From an uncultured Rubripirellula sp. (GTDB lineage Bacteria > Planctomycetota > Planctomycetia > Pirellulales > Pirellulaceae): a DNA stretch of 64,000 nt. This document shows, one piece after another, positions 46,978 to 56,069 of this stretch. The DNA is taken from positions 103,341-167,340 of the forward strand of contig CALJHC010000025.1 of the NCBI GenBank assembly GCA_938075415.1. The letters are read 5' to 3'. Position 1 is the first letter of the stretch. Each line of letters begins with the position of its first letter. Below the pieces are notes generated by a model. The model did no database searches. It saw only the letters and a list, made by a program, of their open reading frames with translations, and had not been told where the DNA came from. The position numbers were made by a program, and so were the translations under genes.

Positions 46978-47982
46978 ATGAGAACACGTAAGCTTGGGCA
47001 GGATGGCCCCGAAATCAGTGTAATAGGACTTGGAACTTGGGCGATTGGCGGTGGTGACTGGCCTTTCGGCTGGGGCCAACAGGATGATCGGTCTGCAATC
47101 GAGGCGATTACCCATGCGGTGGAATTAGGTGTGAATTGGATTGACACTGCCGCGGTGTACGGATTCGGGCACAGTGAGGTTTTGGTTGGCAAGGCAGTTC
47201 GGCAAATAGCGGCTGACCAGCGTCCCCTGATCGCGACCAAGTGCGGAAGGTTGGATAATGGGGACGGAACGATCGGGAAATCTTTGCGGCGTGAAAGTGT
47301 GATCGCTGAATGCGAGGCGAGTTTGAGGCGACTGGAGATCGATTGCATTGATCTATATCAAATGCATTGGCCAGAGCCCGATGCGGAGATCGAGGAGGGG
47401 TGGCAGACACTTTGTGATTTGAAACAGCAGGGTAAGGTCCGGTATATCGGCGTCTCCAACCATAGCGCTGAGCAGATGAAAGTCCTGCAAGGGATTGCTC
47501 CCATTCAATCCTCTCAGCCGCCTTACAGCATGATTGCAGACGAGGCGGAAGGCAGCGTGTTGCCCCACTGTGGCGAGAACGGGATTGGTGTTGTTTGCTA
47601 CAGCCCAATGGGTAAGGGGATGTTGACCGGCGCATTCGATGCGAAGCGAGCGATGTCGCTTGGCGAAGATGATCACCGAAGCCGAGATCCTCGATTTCAA
47701 TCACCGCAACTGGAGATCAATCTGAGATTTGTTCAGGGGCTCAAGTACGTTGCGGACGGACTGGGTTGGACGTTGCCCGAACTTGCCATCGCTTGGGTCT
47801 TGCGTCGAGAGGAGGTGACAAGTGCCATTGTCGGCTCACGCAGCCCAGAGCAGATTAAGCAGACGGTTAGCGCTGCCTCAAGAGTTCTGGATAAGGCGTC
47901 ATTGGAGGAGGTGGAGAAGCTTATTTTGACACGACATACAGCGTTGAGTGCACTGGGTGGAAGTGATCGGGCAAGGGTATAG
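46978..47982 (+). CDS. Aldo/keto reductase, 334 aa
   Basis: NADPH-dependent reductase with TIM-barrel fold. Seen: KLGQDGPEISVIGLGTWAIG, the catalytic DTAAVYGFGHSEVLVGKA (Asp and Tyr), TKCGRL (Lys), IDLYQMHWPEPD (His), IGVSNHSAEQM and the C-terminal NADP-site VGSRSPEQIKQTV. I start at ATG 46978, with GGGGAG about 10 bases upstream, instead of the TTG just before it. Substrate unknown. It may be co-transcribed with rarA (79-base gap). Confidence 0.93.
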   Translation: MRTRKLGQDGPEISVIGLGTWAIGGGDWPFGWGQQDDRSAIEAITHAVELGVNWIDTAAVYGFGHSEVLVGKAVRQIAADQRPLIATKCGRLDNGDGTIGKSLRRESVIAECEASLRRLEIDCIDLYQMHWPEPDAEIEEGWQTLCDLKQQGKVRYIGVSNHSAEQMKVLQGIAPIQSSQPPYSMIADEAEGSVLPHCGENGIGVVCYSPMGKGMLTGAFDAKRAMSLGEDDHRSRDPRFQSPQLEINLRFVQGLKYVADGLGWTLPELAIAWVLRREEVTSAIVGSRSPEQIKQTVSAASRVLDKASLEEVEKLILTRHTALSALGGSDRARV

Positions 47983-48240
47983 TGCCTACGGATTGGGTGA
48001 TTTGCGGAGACCATGGGGTGTTTGTCATCGAATGAGTCGGAGAGGTCTGGTTGCGATGATGAGGTTTGCTCGTCGGCGCCCGATCCGCTATCGTTCCACT
48101 TCTCAGTTTTCAAAACTTTCCAATGCCGGGGCGATTTAACTCGTGATCAAGCTTAGCAACGAACTTCTTCGGAGATTATGGTTGCACTTGAATGCTGGAA
48201 CTAAGATCGTGAATCACTACCTTGGCTCCGGAGTTTCTCG

Positions 48241-49749
48241 ATGACCGCGTTGCAGGAAGCGATCGGTGTCTTGTCGAGTCCAGCTGGAATGGGGTTGGTT
48301 TTGTTGGGGACCTTCCTCGGAATCACTGTTGGGGCAGTGCCAGGCCTGACCGGAACGATGTTGATCGCTTTGGTTTTACCGCTCACCTATGGTGCCGACC
48401 CACTGCTTTCAATGGCTCTCCTTATCAGCATTTACGTTGGTGCTGTCAGTGGCGGGATGATCACGGCAACGCTTCTGCGGATGCCCGGGACACCTGCATC
48501 GATCATCACGACGCTTGATGGATACCCAATGGCGAGGAAGGGTCAGCCAGAAAGGGCTCTAGGATTAGGGGTGATGGCGTCAACGGTGGGTGGTGGTATT
48601 TCGTGGTTGTTTCTGGTTTTGTTGACCGGTCCAATCGCAGTGCTTTCCTCTCACTTTGGTTTTTTTGAATACTTCTCTCTGGTCACAATGGCCTTGGTCT
48701 TAATCGCAAGCGTCGGTGGAGACTCATTGATCCGTGCTCTGTTTTCGGGGTTTCTCGGGATCTTTCTGGCGATGCCCGGAATCAATGCTGCGACGGGCGC
48801 AGCGAGATTGACCTTTGGTTTCACTGAAATGAACGACGGGTTTCAGCTATTGCCGGTGCTGATTGGCTTGTTCGCGGTTAATCAGATCCTGCGTGATCTG
48901 GTTCGTATTGAAGAGAAGGGCGAGCCGGTTGAAATTGGTAAGAAAACACTTTGGTTGGGGCCATCAGAACTGATGCGTCACGGCGTCAATCTGGTGAGAT
49001 CATCCATTATCGGAACATGGATTGGAATGTTGCCCGGTATCGGTGCAAACATTGGTTCGGTGACAGCTTACACGGCGGCGAAGGGTTTCTCGAAGAATCC
49101 CGAACGCTTTGGGACTGGTTGCGAAGAGGGCGTCGTAGCCTCGGAGGCGGCCAACAATGCCACAATCGGAGGGTCTCTGATCCCGTTGATTGCGATGGGA
49201 TTGCCTGGGAGCGTTGTTGAGGCTGTGCTGTTGGGCGCATTGGTGATTCACGGTCTTCAGCCGGGGCCTCGTTTATTTGTTGAAAGCCCGACGATGGTTT
49301 ACACGATCATGGGTGCAATGCTGTTTGCCAACTTTGCCATGGCTTTGATGATGCTCGGTTCCATGCGATGGCTGGCGCGGATTGCGATGATCCCCAAGCC
49401 TTACCTATTGCCAGTTATTCTCTCTTTTTGTGTGATCGGGTCTTATGCCCTCTCGAATCGATTTTTTGATGTCTGGGTGATGTTGGGGTTTGGTGTGCTG
49501 GGACTTGCTTTGGAGCGTGTTCGAGTACCGCTTGCTCCATTCATTATTGGATTTGTTTTGGGTCCGATTGCAGAGAAGAATCTAAGTCTTGGCTTGCAAG
49601 CTTCTGATGGCAGCCTCTTACCGTTAATCACTCGACCGCTTTCACTGGTTTTTCTTTCCCTCTCCATCGCACTCTTGTTCGCTCCGTTTTACGGTAAACG
49701 AGTCAAGGGTTGGTTTGAATCAAAATCGGTACCGGAGGCGAACGAATGA
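48241..49749 (+). CDS. tctA: Tripartite tricarboxylate transporter, large permease TctA, 502 aa
   Basis: Large membrane subunit of a TTT-type secondary transporter. Seen: 10-12 transmembrane segments and the family-typical GITVGAVPGLTGTMLIALVL and SGGMITATLLRMPGTPASII, plus the second GMLPGIGANIGSVTAY-type repeat. Start ATG 48241 is preceded by CCGGAG. Its stop overlaps the next start (ATGA). The solute is likely a carboxylate, but may be different in this lineage; the neighbouring sulfatases hint at an organic acid from glycan degradation. Confidence 0.92.
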   Translation: MTALQEAIGVLSSPAGMGLVLLGTFLGITVGAVPGLTGTMLIALVLPLTYGADPLLSMALLISIYVGAVSGGMITATLLRMPGTPASIITTLDGYPMARKGQPERALGLGVMASTVGGGISWLFLVLLTGPIAVLSSHFGFFEYFSLVTMALVLIASVGGDSLIRALFSGFLGIFLAMPGINAATGAARLTFGFTEMNDGFQLLPVLIGLFAVNQILRDLVRIEEKGEPVEIGKKTLWLGPSELMRHGVNLVRSSIIGTWIGMLPGIGANIGSVTAYTAAKGFSKNPERFGTGCEEGVVASEAANNATIGGSLIPLIAMGLPGSVVEAVLLGALVIHGLQPGPRLFVESPTMVYTIMGAMLFANFAMALMMLGSMRWLARIAMIPKPYLLPVILSFCVIGSYALSNRFFDVWVMLGFGVLGLALERVRVPLAPFIIGFVLGPIAEKNLSLGLQASDGSLLPLITRPLSLVFLSLSIALLFAPFYGKRVKGWFESKSVPEANE

Positions 49750-51116
49750 ACCGAAGTCTTCTAGTCTGGCATGCGGTCTCATGCATTTTGATTTTAATTC
49801 TCGCCAGTTGGTGGTTCCAGCAAGAGAATGTTGGAGATTCATCGTTGGCTTATCCGAATCGTCCGATCCGGGTGATCGTTCCCTATGCTGCTGGCGGTGG
49901 CAGCGACACTTTTGTTCGGATCATGGAGCAGGGCCTGCAAGCAGCAAAGGGATTGACAGAGCCGATTGTTATTATCAATCAAGCTGGCGGCATCGGTACG
50001 ATAGGAAGTCGTGAGGTGAAGAACGCGCCGCCGGATGGCTATAAGATTCTCTGTCATCACAACGCAATTATTACGGCGAAACTTGCCGGCACGGTTGATT
50101 ATGGTCCCGAGGCCTTTGAACCAATTGCACTGACTGGCGAAATGTCGATGGTGGTTCTTGTTCGAGCTGATTCGAGGATCGAGAATCTACGGCAGTTACT
50201 TGAGGCCGCCCAAGCAAAACCGAAATCGATTCGTTTTGCCGCTAATAAAGGTGCGCCGGCCTATTTTTCTGCATTGCAGTTGGAACGGTGTGTCCCCGGG
50301 GCCGAGTTAACGATTGTCTCCTCTGGTGGCGGCGCGGATCGATATTCCAAAATTATCGGTGGGCACCTTGATGCCGGAATTTTTTCTTTGTCAGAGTATC
50401 TCGATTTTAGGGGTGTGACCGGAACTCCTCCAGAACGTGATATTCGGGCGATAGCCGTTCTAAGTCCCCAACGCCATGAATCGATTCCCGAGATCCCCAC
50501 CGCCTCGGAACTGGGGATTCCTGTCGTCTTGCGAAACGCAAACTATTGGTGGGCTCCGAAGGGAACACCCCGTGAGGTCTTGACGTCGTTAGCGTCAGCT
50601 CTTGAGGTTGCGATGCAGCAACCCAAGGTATTGGAGGAGCTGAATCGCCTGCGTTTGGACCCGACTTTTGCGACGGGCGAGCCATTGCGTCAAAAATTGG
50701 ATAGCACCGTGAAGGGGTTCGAGGCGGTTGCGGAAAGTAAAGCTGTCTCGTTACCTCCCTTTACGCTTTACGTTGGCTTGATACTGGTATTCTTGCTGAT
50801 TTGCAGTTTTGCCGACTCTCATTGGTCCGGTCAGCAATCGCTTGTCGAGAAGGAAAATTCTGGCAGCGAATTGGTCGCATCTCATTATGGATTGGCGGTG
50901 GGTGCTTTCTTGTTGCTAATGCTTTACGTATCCGCATTGCAAATGGCTTGGATGCCGTTGGCACTTGCTGCTTCTTGCTTAGTGTTCGCGCTGGGTAGTG
51001 CCATGTCGCGTCACACTCCGTGCAGTAAGATCGTTCTGTTGGAATTGGCGTTGCTGACAGGTTTCGGTATTCAGTTTGTGTTCACCGAATTATTTGCTAT
51101 CGCGTTACCGACTTAG
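49746..51116 (+). CDS. TTT transporter fusion: substrate-binding (TctC/Bug) plus small permease (TctB), 456 aa
   Basis: A two-domain fusion, translationally coupled to tctA (ATGA). Residues 8-28 form an N-terminal hydrophobic segment (VSCILILILASWWFQ), then a Bug/TctC-type binding domain (about 35-335) with YPNRPIRVIVPYAAGGGSDT, APDGYKILCHHNAI-like and PPERDIRAIAVLSPQRHESI. Residues about 345-456 contain four transmembrane segments in the style of TctB (LYVGLILVFLLICSFADS; YGLAVGAFLLLMLYVSA; WMPLALAASCLVFALGSAM; LALLTGFGIQFVFTELFAI). Normally TctB and TctC are separate proteins. The binding domain is therefore tethered to the membrane permease. Which solute is bound is not known. Confidence 0.85.
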   Translation: MNRSLLVWHAVSCILILILASWWFQQENVGDSSLAYPNRPIRVIVPYAAGGGSDTFVRIMEQGLQAAKGLTEPIVIINQAGGIGTIGSREVKNAPPDGYKILCHHNAIITAKLAGTVDYGPEAFEPIALTGEMSMVVLVRADSRIENLRQLLEAAQAKPKSIRFAANKGAPAYFSALQLERCVPGAELTIVSSGGGADRYSKIIGGHLDAGIFSLSEYLDFRGVTGTPPERDIRAIAVLSPQRHESIPEIPTASELGIPVVLRNANYWWAPKGTPREVLTSLASALEVAMQQPKVLEELNRLRLDPTFATGEPLRQKLDSTVKGFEAVAESKAVSLPPFTLYVGLILVFLLICSFADSHWSGQQSLVEKENSGSELVASHYGLAVGAFLLLMLYVSALQMAWMPLALAASCLVFALGSAMSRHTPCSKIVLLELALLTGFGIQFVFTELFAIALPT

Positions 51117-51247
51117 ACTCATCACAGATCAATTGGGCAGCTCCGATCTGATTTTTACTCAGCCGTTAGCTCTCGCCTGAAGTAAGTTCTTCAATCGATG
51201 TGAGTTTGTCCCGCGATGAAGTGCCACCAAGAATGGCGATCGATCAC

Positions 51248-52366
51248 TCACTTCAAGATGGCTAGGATCTGTTCTTTTTTCACCCGGTTAAGCACCAGAG
51301 GTTGGGACCGATCTGCCTGTGATTGTTGCCATGTCGCGTAATAATGCTCACCAGCATCATGAACATCAACGTATCGACTGCAGCCGGTGCCATGGGGACT
51401 GGTGAAAGATGGCTGCAGATTGCTGAGGCGATTGGGATGCATCAGGTCGCCCTCAAGGCAGTAAGCTAGACCGCCAAGTTCTTCGCAAGAATAGCCACGC
51501 GGCCGCTTCTTCGCCGAGGAGTGTTCTTCGAGGTTTCGTACACACTCTCCACCGTCATAAAAGAAAAGACTGACTTCTTGATCAGCGATGACGCCCGCGG
51601 AGGGCAGTGGAAGAACCGAGGTTCCGCGGGTCATCGCCACGTCCCAAGTAAATCCCCTCGGAAAGAAATCGTAAGAGATCTGCTTCAGATCAATCGATGG
51701 GCTGCTTAGCGGGACAATCCCTGTGTTGGAACTTGTCCAGCAGAATGGATGAGAGCAGAAAAGTAGGCTGGGGGTACCCCGATGATTGGCGAGGAATGGA
51801 TCCTTGATGTGGATAAATCGAGGGTCGCTGGTTTCGACAACCGTGCAGGGATTTGCCTGTGCGAGCGATTCAACGTTCTCGGCACGCAGTAGGTCAATTG
51901 TCCAGACACCTGTACCCGGTTTTAAATAGTCTTGTAGATTCTCAGGATAGTTAATTCCTGCTTTCTCTGTTGATACGAACAGTTCAACCCCGGCTTCTGT
52001 AAACTGGATTGCCGCTCCCTCGATTGAGAGAACCTCGCGTTGTTCCAGGCTAAGTTCAGCTTTTGTGAGAGAGAGCACTTTTTGGAATGATTCGCCTTGG
52101 TCGTCCGACTTGAAAATTGCTAACTCGAGACCCCTTTCTCCGGCATGCAGACCTGTACGCGAGTCACCCTGATTTCGGTAGCGCCCGACGAGCCAAAGTT
52201 TGCCCTGCGAGTCTTGTGTGACGTTTCCTCCACCAAACCAAAATCCGGTTGAGCGCGACTGAGGTTCGACAATGATTTTGGCTCGAGACTGATCGATGAG
52301 GGTTGAGCCAATCTCATTGAGTCGATGGATCTGGTCGTCGCTGAGAGTTGCGTGGGGCATGTTCAA
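51248..52366 (-). CDS. Sialidase/BNR-like beta-propeller protein, 372 aa
   Basis: Predicted six-bladed propeller resembling exo-sialidase-like or GH-type glycan-binding proteins. Seen: GFWFGGGNVTQDSQGKLWL, RYRNQGDSRTGL, an Asp-box-like KSDDQGESFQKVLSL near residues 90-102, and a late HGTGCSRYVDVHDAGEHYYAT segment. There is no clear signal peptide. Start is ATG 52366 or the Met two codons later. It is the first of four minus-strand genes with sulfatases and a secreted propeller and may act on partly degraded glycans. Catalytic residues are not confidently assigned. Confidence 0.6.
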   Translation of the reverse strand: MNMPHATLSDDQIHRLNEIGSTLIDQSRAKIIVEPQSRSTGFWFGGGNVTQDSQGKLWLVGRYRNQGDSRTGLHAGERGLELAIFKSDDQGESFQKVLSLTKAELSLEQREVLSIEGAAIQFTEAGVELFVSTEKAGINYPENLQDYLKPGTGVWTIDLLRAENVESLAQANPCTVVETSDPRFIHIKDPFLANHRGTPSLLFCSHPFCWTSSNTGIVPLSSPSIDLKQISYDFFPRGFTWDVAMTRGTSVLPLPSAGVIADQEVSLFFYDGGECVRNLEEHSSAKKRPRGYSCEELGGLAYCLEGDLMHPNRLSNLQPSFTSPHGTGCSRYVDVHDAGEHYYATWQQSQADRSQPLVLNRVKKEQILAILK

Positions 52367-52582
52367 GCCGTTTGATGAAAACCTTGGTAGCGATATTTGG
52401 GAAGGAGTCGAGCGTGGAAAGCCGGTAGGCTAACGATTGGGGGCTCCTTCAATACCCTTCATTGAGCGTCTTGCGGCGTGGCATTACTTGAGTGGAAACC
52501 GAACCAATGTCAGTTACGCCCCGGGCAGCGTAGTAAAAGCCGTTGCTTCCCGGTTCAGCCTCCTGGTGGCGTTGACCGCCAC

Positions 52583-54490
52583 TTACTTTGCAGCTGGTTT
52601 AGGTTTCTTCGCTCGTTGATTTTTCTTGGCCGGGTAGGGGACTCCGTTGATGTAATTCAATCGGTCATCGACATCCGCGCCAGTTGCGATGGGTTGAAAG
52701 TCAGTTCGCAGGACCGGGTATTGACCATCAAAGAAGTCGCGGAACCAGACAACCGCGTTGAGGGCCTCGGTGGCGACAATTGAGTCCTGAGTTGTGTTGA
52801 CCAGCGTAACGAGCGTCTCTTGGGGATTAATGATATCCAGTTGACCCAAGAATTCCGCTGCACGAATACGAACCGTCTCGTCGGGATCTTTTAACAGTGG
52901 CATCGCCTGAGTTGCGAGGTTGCTTGCTCGCGTGCCCAATGCTGCACATGTCATCGCACCCCAATAGCGAATCATTGGATTGTCAGATTTCATGGCATCA
53001 ATCAGGTTTTGCTGCTGGGTTTGATTGAGTTTCGGGGTGAGTGCCAGGTTAGCAAGATCGACGAATGATGAGATTTCTTCTTGATGGTTTTTTCCAAACT
53101 CTGTCGGGGAGTCCATTGCGTGGTTGGCTAAATAACTTTCGGGATAAAAGCTCAGGTCCGGAAGTGATTTAACTTTCGCCGTCAGTTTCTCACGCAACTC
53201 TTTTAGAATCGGTTGATACTTTGGCTTGGATGCAAGGTTGTCGACCTGGTGCGGATCTTTTTCGCAATCGAACAACGCTTCAACAGGTTTTGCTTGGAAG
53301 AAGGTCAGGGGGGGGCCACTGAGTTTTCCGGCTTCAAAAAGATCTCGCCATTGTGCGTAAGCCAGGTTTTTGTAGCGGTAATTGTTATTTAACCCATCGG
53401 GTAGGTAGGGCTGGTAGCTGCGAACGTAGTGGTACTGTTGGTGATGAATTGATCGAACAAAATCGTATTTTTCGTCGAAGCGATCAGCATAGCAGAATAC
53501 TTCGTCCCGCTGATTGACCTCGTTCATTGAAATGCCGTCACCCAAGAACGGTCTGCCGTCCATCTCACTGGGAACTGGCACACCCGCTAATTGAAGCACC
53601 GTCGGGGCAAAGTCAATGAAGCTAACAAACCCATCGACTCTCGAACCCGGCTGGAGATCCACGAGGTGCTTAAACTTCTCGGGTATACGAACGACCAGGG
53701 GAACATGAACACCAGCGTCGTTCAGGTAGCCCTTGCTTTTGGGTAGAACACCACCATGATCACCGAAATAAAAGATGAAGGTTTCTTCGAGTAGTCCATC
53801 CGCCTCTAATTTTGCAACGGTGTCGGCAACAATTTTGTCGATCTCCTTCATGCGATCTAGATAATACGCATGGGTATAACGGAACAAGGGCGTGTCGGGG
53901 TGGTATCCAGCAAGGCTAACTTTCTTAGGGTCGGATTCGGTTGGCTGATTTTGGAAAGTTGCTTGGTCGAAGTGAAGGCGTCCTTCATGTGATTGGGCAT
54001 GGGACTGCATGTGAAAAAATGGAGTGGAGGAACTAGGGCGATTTCTCCAAGTTGCCTTCGCTGATGATTTATCCCAAACGCCATCGCCTTCAACGGCGTT
54101 GTAATCTTTTTTGCTGTTGTTAGTGGTGTAATAACCTGCCTGACGGAGCAGACCAGGGAACATCTTGAGTCCGTTGGGCATCGGCGCAAGCTGGTACCGA
54201 CGATGAAACTGGGTTCCGATACGCGGTCCATAGCAGCCCGTTGCAAGCGTTGTTCTTGCGACGGAGCAAACGGGTGCATTGGAATAGGCGTGATCAAAGG
54301 TGAGCCCACTGGCGGCTAATGCTTCAATACTGGGTGCCTTTGCACCACCTGGGAAAAAATGTTCGAGGTAGTGAATCGAGTTATCTTCCGACACAATCCA
54401 TACTACATTTGGCTTATTCGCTGGGAATGCAGCGGAATACAAGGAAAGCAGCATAAGGATCGGCAGGAAGCTGCGCAGGCAGTTGGTCAT
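52583..54490 (-). CDS. Secreted sulfatase with C-terminal HEAT repeats, 635 aa
   Basis: Start ATG 54490 begins a signal peptide (MTNCLRSFLPILMLLSLYSA, then AFPANKPN). The upstream frame to 54721 is longer but lacks sense before this. Sulfatase domain: VWIVSEDNS (Glu35, Asp36), and the modification site Cys75-Ser-Val-Ala-Arg79, with Val in the position where Pro or Ala is usual. Further conserved parts are FYFGDHGGVLPKSKGYLNDA and RIPEKFKHLV. Residues about 490-600 form HEAT-type helical repeats (IDAMKSDNPMIRYWGAMTCA; LLKDPDETVRIRAAEFLGQL), and the C-terminus is Lys-rich (AKKNQRAKKPKPAAK). Likely desulfates a polysaccharide. Substrate unknown. Confidence 0.9.
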   Translation of the reverse strand: MTNCLRSFLPILMLLSLYSAAFPANKPNVVWIVSEDNSIHYLEHFFPGGAKAPSIEALAASGLTFDHAYSNAPVCSVARTTLATGCYGPRIGTQFHRRYQLAPMPNGLKMFPGLLRQAGYYTTNNSKKDYNAVEGDGVWDKSSAKATWRNRPSSSTPFFHMQSHAQSHEGRLHFDQATFQNQPTESDPKKVSLAGYHPDTPLFRYTHAYYLDRMKEIDKIVADTVAKLEADGLLEETFIFYFGDHGGVLPKSKGYLNDAGVHVPLVVRIPEKFKHLVDLQPGSRVDGFVSFIDFAPTVLQLAGVPVPSEMDGRPFLGDGISMNEVNQRDEVFCYADRFDEKYDFVRSIHHQQYHYVRSYQPYLPDGLNNNYRYKNLAYAQWRDLFEAGKLSGPPLTFFQAKPVEALFDCEKDPHQVDNLASKPKYQPILKELREKLTAKVKSLPDLSFYPESYLANHAMDSPTEFGKNHQEEISSFVDLANLALTPKLNQTQQQNLIDAMKSDNPMIRYWGAMTCAALGTRASNLATQAMPLLKDPDETVRIRAAEFLGQLDIINPQETLVTLVNTTQDSIVATEALNAVVWFRDFFDGQYPVLRTDFQPIATGADVDDRLNYINGVPYPAKKNQRAKKPKPAAK

Positions 54491-54724
54491 GTGTGCATTA
54501 TTGGTGAAGGAATCGAGCGGGCATTTAAGACTGCCATGAACCACCAGGTCACGGTGATTGCACGGCAAGACAGGTGTTGCGATGAATTCGTTGAGACGAT
54601 GCAAGTGGGGCATCGATGCGGGGTCATCATCGCGAGGAATGTACGCAAGCTGTCGGTAAAGACTGCAACTCAGAAGTTCACTGAGTCTTCCATTCATCTC
54701 GTTTGGACGGCTTGCGATCACTCA

Positions 54725-55825
54725 TTACGGAAGCGGAACCGAACGCAAGCTCATGCCTGAGTCACCGGATTGTTGAACAACCAACGCGTGTTGGTCGTCC
54801 AGTTTCGCAAGCTGAACGACGTCCTGCATTGCTTCGACGGTCTCGAACGATTGACCGGCGACACCACCGTTGGCGACACGATCGGTTAGCCCGGTGTTCT
54901 TTTCGAGGTCTTCGGTGCTGATTTTCATCACTCCCCGCGAACTATTGGACATTAGCAAGAAGCTTTTGCCATGTTGTTGGTAAACAAGCATGTCCAGTGG
55001 TCGATTGCGATTACCAAGTTCCGCGACCGTTGTACCGGTGATTTTCGTGTCCGTCTTGATCTTGCCAACAGGGATTTTAACTAGCGGCGTGCAGATGTAA
55101 CCGGCCAGCAGACTTGGTTCGCCACCGATGTTAAATGGTACAAATGTCTGAATCGGCGCGTAATCTTCGCTGCGACCATGAGCGGCATGAAAGATTTCGA
55201 CTCGGAAACCCGCTGAGGATTCATTGAACGGGAAATCAAACTCGCGAACGGCACTCGGGGAGTCGCCTGCAGCGATTCCGGCCACTAGCACGCGACCTGC
55301 TGTGTAAGTGATGTCCGTGATGGATTTGTCACGGGGATTACCCCGTCTTCGCCCTTCACCCACCTCTTTGTCTTCCGGGGCGTTGGGAAGTGCAACGGAT
55401 GAGTGAGCGATTTTTTTCAAATCGAGGGTTGCGACTGAACCATCGGCTGAAACCCTCACAATCTCTGTCTTGCCGTTGGTTCCTGCGGAAAGGAATGCAT
55501 TGCCCGTCTCGGGGTTCACGGCAAGATCGCCAATGCTGATTTGCTCGGCATCAAGGACCGCACCAATCTTTTCATTGAGGTTTTCGATATTGAAAACGCG
55601 ATCCGTGTTTGTCGTTTCATCTTCGGTGTTCACGGCGTAGATTTTTGCCGCCTTCGCATCGCCGATGAAGAGGACGCCGGACGGACCAAACGTTAAAGAG
55701 CCTGCAGACCGAAGCTCGACATTGCCTTGTTTGAAACCGAAAAGTTCTGCTGCATGACAGGTTTGTGTGCTGAGAGCGATGGTGGTTGTTAGCAGAGCCA
55801 CGGGGAGTACCAGTTTTCGTAACAT
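54725..55825 (-). CDS. Secreted beta-propeller protein, 366 aa
   Basis: Signal peptide from ATG 55825 (MLRKLVLPVALLTTTIALST, cleavage near CHAAE); AAGGAAT lies upstream, so a longer frame to 56011 is unlikely. The rest is made of repeated beta units (GSLTFGPSGVLFIGDAKAAK; LAVNPETGNAFLSAGTNGKT; TYTAGRVLVAGIAAG; LDMLVYQQHGKSFLLMSNS), a beta-propeller typical of periplasmic binding or sensor proteins. No catalytic motif is evident. Located between two sulfatase genes on the same strand, with a 234-base gap to the one downstream. Confidence 0.78.
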   Translation of the reverse strand: MLRKLVLPVALLTTTIALSTQTCHAAELFGFKQGNVELRSAGSLTFGPSGVLFIGDAKAAKIYAVNTEDETTNTDRVFNIENLNEKIGAVLDAEQISIGDLAVNPETGNAFLSAGTNGKTEIVRVSADGSVATLDLKKIAHSSVALPNAPEDKEVGEGRRRGNPRDKSITDITYTAGRVLVAGIAAGDSPSAVREFDFPFNESSAGFRVEIFHAAHGRSEDYAPIQTFVPFNIGGEPSLLAGYICTPLVKIPVGKIKTDTKITGTTVAELGNRNRPLDMLVYQQHGKSFLLMSNSSRGVMKISTEDLEKNTGLTDRVANGGVAGQSFETVEAMQDVVQLAKLDDQHALVVQQSGDSGMSLRSVPLP

Positions 55826-56069
55826 ACAACTATTCCTTTGAGCATTAAGAGCCACATTTTGGTTTGCGCTCAGGCACTGTCGTTCAGTGAGCCATGAAGA
55901 CACTAGTTTACGGTTTTTACAGGCTGCCGCAATGAATCGATGTGTTTGTGTAGAAAGTGGATGATTTCGCCGCCAAATTCGTTGGTCGAACCGGTGGGGG
56001 ATATCGATCATTTTCTGATCGCGATGGGAAGGCGAGTTTGTCCGGCTGGCTATTGAACAGCAGGGGCGG

